Part shown: positions 6,701 to 8,901 of the stretch, piece after piece | Layout: each line of letters begins with the position of its first letter | Numbering within the stretch: the first letter of the stretch is position 1 | Assembly: GCA_946479185.1 (NCBI GenBank) | Contig: CAMLFF010000119.1 | Span: 1 to 8,901 of the forward strand | Length of the DNA stretch: 8,901 bases | Direction of reading: 5' to 3' | Source: an uncultured Sphingobium sp. | Lineage (GTDB): Bacteria; Pseudomonadota; Alphaproteobacteria; Sphingomonadales; Sphingomonadaceae | The notes under the pieces: generated by a model | What the model was told of the DNA's origin: nothing | Databases searched by the model: none | The model's input: only the letters and a program-made list of their open reading frames with translations | Made by a program: the position numbers and the translations under genes

Positions 6701-8901
6701 GACCAAGTCGCTTGCAGAAGCGCTTTCGACCGATGGTGTCCTCACTGTGACGGCAGAAGGCGGGCAGGGCGTCCGGCTGGTGTTCAGCGGTGTCAGCGGA
6801 ACCGTCGTCAAGACGGTCGCCTCGGCAACCGGCGGACTGGATATCATCGCGCTCTCACCGGGCGATCTGGTGATGCTGGGCGATGGCCCCATTCAGGTAA
6901 CGGCGCTGGCACTGGACGCTGCAGGCAATGCTTCGGCGCCCGCAACCCTGTCCTTCAGTCTCGACGCTGTGCCACCCGTGGCTCCGGTGCTGACGCTTGG
7001 CACGGGCATTGAGAATGGCGGCGCAACGGCAGCCGAAGCCGGGGCGGGCGCCGTGCTCGTGAAGGCCGATACCGGCACGATCGTCACGCTCACCTTCTCG
7101 CATGCCGGTAATCAGGTCATCAAGGCCATCACCGGCAATGGTGCGTCGCAGGTCATCCACCTTACGGCGGGCGATCTGGCGCGCCTCGGCGATGGTCAGA
7201 TCCAGGTCACGGCTGTGTCCACCGATGCAGCAGGCAACCAGTCCGAGACATCGCAAGCTGCCTTCATTCTGGATACCGCTGTGCCTGTCGCCGGGCTCAC
7301 ACTCGTCGGCGGCTCGACCAAATCGGCGGCAGAAGCGCTGTCGACCGATGGCGTGGTGACGGCCGCGGCTGAAAACGGCTCGGCGATCAAGCTGACCTTG
7401 AACGGTTACTCCGGTGCTTCGGTCACACTTTCGCTGATCGGCACGGGAACGTCGCAGGCCGTCACGCTGACCCAAGCGCAAATCCTCGCGCTGGGCGATG
7501 GCCCTGTGCAGGTTGCCATGACCGTCACCGATCTGGCGGGTAACCAGTCCTCGCTGCAAAGCCTGACCTTCAATCTCGACGCTGCGGCCCCGGAGGTGCC
7601 GCAGATGACGCTCGCGTCCAATGTCGCCAATGGCGCAACCGCGAGCGAAGCAACGGCGCCCACCGGCATCCTGACGATCTCGGCGGAATCCGGCGCGCTC
7701 ATGACAGTGCGGTTCGCGGGTTCGCTGGGGACAGTTACGCGAACGTTGCTGAGCGACGGAGCGCCCAAGCAGATCGTGCTGACGGCGTTGGAACTGCAAA
7801 CGATTGGGGATGGCCCGGTTGCCGTGTCGGCGAGCGCGAGCGATGCCAGCGGGAATGTCTCTGCCGCCGCAACGTCCAGCTTCACGCTGGATCGCCAGGC
7901 ACCGATGACTCCGGTGCTGACGCTCGGCGCAGGCGTGACCGGCGGCGCGACGCAGGCCGAAGCGACGGCAGCGACGGGCGTCGTGACCGTGCGGGCTGAA
8001 GGCGGCTCGGCAATCACGGTCACCTTCGCAGGCACGCAGGGCATTGTGTCCAAGGAGATCGTGGCAAACGGCTCTGCGCAGGCTGTCATACTTACGACGG
8101 CCAATCTGGCCACGTTGGGCGATGGCGCTGTGTCTGTCACTGCGACGGCGACCGACGCCGCGGGCAATGCTTCTGTGATTGGTACGCCACTTGAGTTCAC
8201 GCTGGACCGCGTTGCGCCCAGCGCACCCACGGTCGCACTGGGCACGGGCATTGCAGATGGCGCGTCGGCGGCGGAAGCCTCCTCGCAAGGCGGCGTGGCA
8301 TCCGTAACGGCCGCCGCAGGCCTCACGGTCAGCGTGACGTTCAAGAACGGCACGCGACAGGTCGTCAAGGAAGTGACGGCAACAGGTGCGGCGCAGGCTG
8401 TTGTCCTCACCGAGAATGATCTCGCCACACTGGGCAGCGGCACGGTATCGATCAGCGCCCTCACGCGCGATCCGGCAGGCAATGAATCGAGCGCAGCAAC
8501 TCAGTCGTTCACGCTCGATATGGTCGCTCCGGCATCCCCGCTAGTGTCGCTGATCGGCGCTTCTGCCAAGACCAGCGCGCAGGCATCCAATGTCACGGGT
8601 GTCCTTCAGGTCACGGCTGAGCTGAACTCTGCCGTCACGGTGAACTTCACTAATGGCATCAACAGCATCAACAAGACGCTGGTCGGAACGGGAGCGGCGC
8701 AAGCCGTTGTGCTGACCGCCAGTGACGTGGCTGCACTTGGTAGCGGCACGATTGCCGTGTCCGTCACGGCGGTCGACGCGGTCGGGAATATCTCGCAGAC
8801 AGGCAGTTCCAACTTCATCATCGATAATATTGCGCCGGTCGCGCCTGTCATCGCGCTTGGTGCAGGCGTTGCCGATACGGCGTCTGCCGCAGAGGCCACT
8901 G
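2907..8901 (+). CDS. Giant Ig-repeat adhesin-like protein, 3' end outside the window (gene 3)
   Basis: The frame stays open for 1998 codons from the ATG at 2907 to the window edge, as checked by hand translation. Residues 1-293 are the N-terminal module shared with gene 2. Residues 294-414 form a different Ig-like domain (VGEPLALTLNFSQPV ... FDGDGITIKANSLALG). From residue 415 onward there are 16 complete Ig-like repeats and part of a seventeenth. Most end in a DxAGN motif followed by a beta-strand such as FTLD, and many begin 'D..AP..P'. No signal peptide, membrane segment or cysteine was seen. Length, repeats and composition match large repetitive adhesins and biofilm proteins exported by type I secretion in Gram-negative bacteria (BapA- and SiiE-like proteins are the precedent). 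The usual C-terminal secretion signal would lie beyond the window. Adhesin function is inferred from architecture only. Confidence 0.9.
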   Translation, partial: MAITSKYIIMNTTDGGNFIDFELNYGTLSLDGQEIQFLGSSFVDAVFIRPGAIYSLSTGAGADRIYFEGALADYTVTRTGATLTLSRTVEGKVETVNLASANSATTPDALVFSDGTVATNALYNHISRGDPIPVPTGETSTAPVGAAAPGAELSATVKVVSFDANGETIALAKPGVTFQILGNSGVDVVYVAEGATVDAAALGGGTDVIYFRGSWADYTKTVSGSRMTLTRTINGHLESVIVSAAGNALNDLLVFADGAIRSQVAGNGIKLNPNVAIADLAGFDPATVTPGLNVTPLSVEQASAPTWVKVGEPLALTLNFSQPVVLAAGKTVTIIALVGGQEVLLTATGTNLTAAGVRSLQFTAALPNALFDGDGITIKANSLALGTATTDEFRGETGLPVVTTFPAIAAPNLRVDTGVPDAPALQLVGSAVKGIDAALAQAGVFTVTAENQASVQIEFKSATGIVLRTVTGTGAAQGITLSAADLAELGEGDVQVSVKVVDAAGNVSTSSQLTFSIDGQAPGAPVVAFGAGVASGATAAEATAAGGVVSVTAETGSTVTVTFTNGANSIQKQVSADGSAQAVVLTAVDVAALGNGQIAVTVTATDTAGNVSQGSAFAFTLDTVAPSQMVATVNLLSGIISVSGQESDSVIEYSIDGGQNWSQSFASGAGNNVVLVREVDAAGNASQPQQLQFNLTPALPALSVGLTSDTGASAGDWLTSDGTLQVSGVSAGATVEYSIDGGQSWTSAFVASEGVNHVHVRQASGSDISPATLLVFTLDTAGPATPVMALGAGIANGATAAEAVYSSGVATVRAEYGSSVAVTFATAQGSVVKTLAGIGADQAVVLTAADLAILGNGLVSVSSVATDGAGNVSQTATSEFTLDSVAPGDPILDLIGDADKTAAEASDVAGAVAVTAEVGTSVRLVFTGTSGTVTKLVEGTGASVSVSLTSAELALLGNGAVAVSATAKDAAGNVSAAATVNFNLDTGLPGLLAVEGNEYTGILSITGQEVGAVIEFSTDGGATWSKSFTANPGANSVLVRQIDVAGNASPATLEEFTLDPSITLTSLTLALQNDTGISGTDGLTNDSSLSVNGVESGSEIQYSSDGGATWTNDANAFEGVNLLAVRQFNVTSGGFSGASMVSFAVDVTPPPAPTITLGAGVSDGASLDEGTSSGGIVRVSAEAGSSVVVTFTGIRGAVNKTITGTGAAKAVILSATELAQLGDGAVSVSAVATDAAGNASTAGTSSFALRTEPPASPVLQIVGSQTKSLAEALSTDGVLTVTAEGGQGVRLVFSGVSGTVVKTVASATGGLDIIALSPGDLVMLGDGPIQVTALALDAAGNASAPATLSFSLDAVPPVAPVLTLGTGIENGGATAAEAGAGAVLVKADTGTIVTLTFSHAGNQVIKAITGNGASQVIHLTAGDLARLGDGQIQVTAVSTDAAGNQSETSQAAFILDTAVPVAGLTLVGGSTKSAAEALSTDGVVTAAAENGSAIKLTLNGYSGASVTLSLIGTGTSQAVTLTQAQILALGDGPVQVAMTVTDLAGNQSSLQSLTFNLDAAAPEVPQMTLASNVANGATASEATAPTGILTISAESGALMTVRFAGSLGTVTRTLLSDGAPKQIVLTALELQTIGDGPVAVSASASDASGNVSAAATSSFTLDRQAPMTPVLTLGAGVTGGATQAEATAATGVVTVRAEGGSAITVTFAGTQGIVSKEIVANGSAQAVILTTANLATLGDGAVSVTATATDAAGNASVIGTPLEFTLDRVAPSAPTVALGTGIADGASAAEASSQGGVASVTAAAGLTVSVTFKNGTRQVVKEVTATGAAQAVVLTENDLATLGSGTVSISALTRDPAGNESSAATQSFTLDMVAPASPLVSLIGASAKTSAQASNVTGVLQVTAELNSAVTVNFTNGINSINKTLVGTGAAQAVVLTASDVAALGSGTIAVSVTAVDAVGNISQTGSSNFIIDNIAPVAPVIALGAGVADTASAAEAT
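3786..4148 (+). other. Gene 3-specific Ig-like domain before the repeat array
   Basis: Residues 294-414 contain VGEPLALTLNFSQPVVL, an ITIIAL-like strand, LQFTAAL and then FDGDGITIKANSLALGTATT. The progression 'F..PV ... L.F....... D.DGI.I.ANSL.L' resembles Ig-like domains found beside repeats in large RTX-type adhesins. It replaces the cadherin-like, SbsA-like and C-terminal domains that follow the same N-terminal module in gene 2. The family assignment is by motif memory only. Confidence 0.55.
4770..5240 (+). repeat. Short C-D repeat pair, first copy
   Basis: Unit C (4770-4991, 74 aa) has ISVSGQE, EYSIDGGQNWS, VVLVREVDAAGNAS. Unit D (4992-5240, 83 aa) has TSDTGASAGDWLTSDGTLQV, EYSIDGGQSW and VRQASGSDIS. 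The 'NDTG-S--DG-T---V-G...YS-DGG-TW' pattern of D is widespread in Gram-negative repeat adhesins. The pair interrupts the run of 103-aa units. Confidence 0.75.
5859..6341 (+). repeat. Short C-D repeat pair, second copy
   Basis: Unit C (5859-6080, 74 aa) has LSITGQE, EFSTDGGATWS and VLVRQIDVAGNAS. Unit D (6081-6341, 87 aa) has LQNDTGISGTDGLTNDSSL, QYSSDGGATW and VRQFNVTSGG. It begins 1089 bases after the first C-D pair, with one A and one B unit between them, and indicates that these units duplicated as a block. Confidence 0.75.
6342..7577 (+). repeat. Two consecutive A-B dimers (units 9-12)
   Basis: Units 9 (A) and 10 (B) are followed by 11 (A) and 12 (B) with a period of about 620 bases. 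The two B units share TKSxAEALSTDGVxT, with close DNA similarity around 6708-6735 and 7319-7347. No other B unit in the window has that wording. This points to duplication of a two-domain block rather than of single domains. Confidence 0.65.

Larger units (their letters stand above)
4149..8901 (+). repeat. Tandem array of bacterial Ig-like repeats in gene 3
   Basis: Repeat boundaries, placed at the Asp that opens each 'D..AP' linker or its equivalent, start at: 1 4149, 2 4458, 3 4770, 4 4992, 5 5241, 6 5553, 7 5859, 8 6081, 9 6342, 10 6654, 11 6963, 12 7272, 13 7578, 14 7890, 15 8205, 16 8517, 17 8823 (cut). Class A (2, 5, 9, 11, 13, 14, 15, 17; 103-105 aa where complete) opens mostly with LGxGxxxGAxxxEA. 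Class B (1, 6, 10, 12, 16; 102-103 aa) opens with LxGxxxK and lacks that glycine-rich turn. Both continue with a TAE strand, often a GTGAAQAV-like strand, and LGxGxxxVxxxxxDxAGNxS. Class C (3, 7) and class D (4, 8) are shorter. Units are clearly homologous in protein but diverged in DNA. Confidence 0.88.

Noticed and set aside
6855..8288. Antisense reading frame of 477 codons
   Set aside because: It lies opposite the repeat array of gene 3. Its product is Arg/His/Cys-rich with no recognisable domain, and its repetitiveness simply mirrors the Ig repeats. Long antisense frames are expected from GC-rich codon bias.
7406..8482. Antisense reading frame of 358 codons
   Set aside because: It overlaps the same repeats and another antisense frame. 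The Ala/Val/Pro/Ser/Thr-rich product is the reverse image of the coding strand, without a domain or a convincing start.
4149..8901. CRISPR array or DNA-level satellite
   Set aside because: The ~309-base periodicity is protein-level: units are in frame, diverged at third positions, and have no short identical repeats with spacers.

Overview
The window is a GC-rich, fully coding stretch from the + strand of what is probably an alphaproteobacterium. Base composition, codon choice and the style of the repeat domains would suit a sphingomonad, but no marker gene fixes the taxon. It holds three consecutive paralogous genes, all on the + strand. The first is cut by the left edge and the third by the right edge. 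The genes are separated by two spacers of exactly 102 bp. No RNA gene, insertion sequence, CRISPR array, integrase or secretion-apparatus gene is visible.

Layout: (i) bases 1-581, the C-terminal 193 codons of gene 1; (ii) spacer 582-683, with a perfect GC-rich hairpin and a Shine-Dalgarno site; (iii) 684-2804, gene 2, a complete 706-residue protein; (iv) spacer 2805-2906, again with a GC-rich imperfect hairpin and a Shine-Dalgarno site; (v) 2907 to the window end, gene 3, an unfinished reading frame of 1998 codons that is very likely a giant adhesin.

The genes are built from interchangeable modules. Genes 2 and 3 share an N-terminal module of about 293 residues, itself an internal duplication of a roughly 105-residue unit, with no Sec signal peptide. 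Genes 1 and 2 share a C-terminal module of about 176 residues. Between its two ends gene 2 carries a cadherin-like (CADG/He_PIG-type) domain and an SbsA-like Ig domain. Gene 3 instead carries a different Ig-like domain and then at least 16 complete Ig-like repeats plus the start of a seventeenth. These repeats fall into four classes (A and B, 102-105 aa; C, 74 aa; D, 83-87 aa) with a higher-order arrangement. The end of gene 1, the spacer and the start of gene 2 (3-1565) align end to end with the end of gene 2, the spacer and the start of gene 3 (2223-3785). The locus therefore arose by tandem duplication with a period of about 2.22 kb, followed by module replacement.

No cysteine codon is found in about 2,900 codons. 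Together with the lack of a signal peptide and the adhesin-type repeats, this suggests secreted or surface-exposed proteins, possibly exported by a type I secretion system encoded outside the window. Secretion route and function are inference. The architecture and the duplications are read directly from the sequence.
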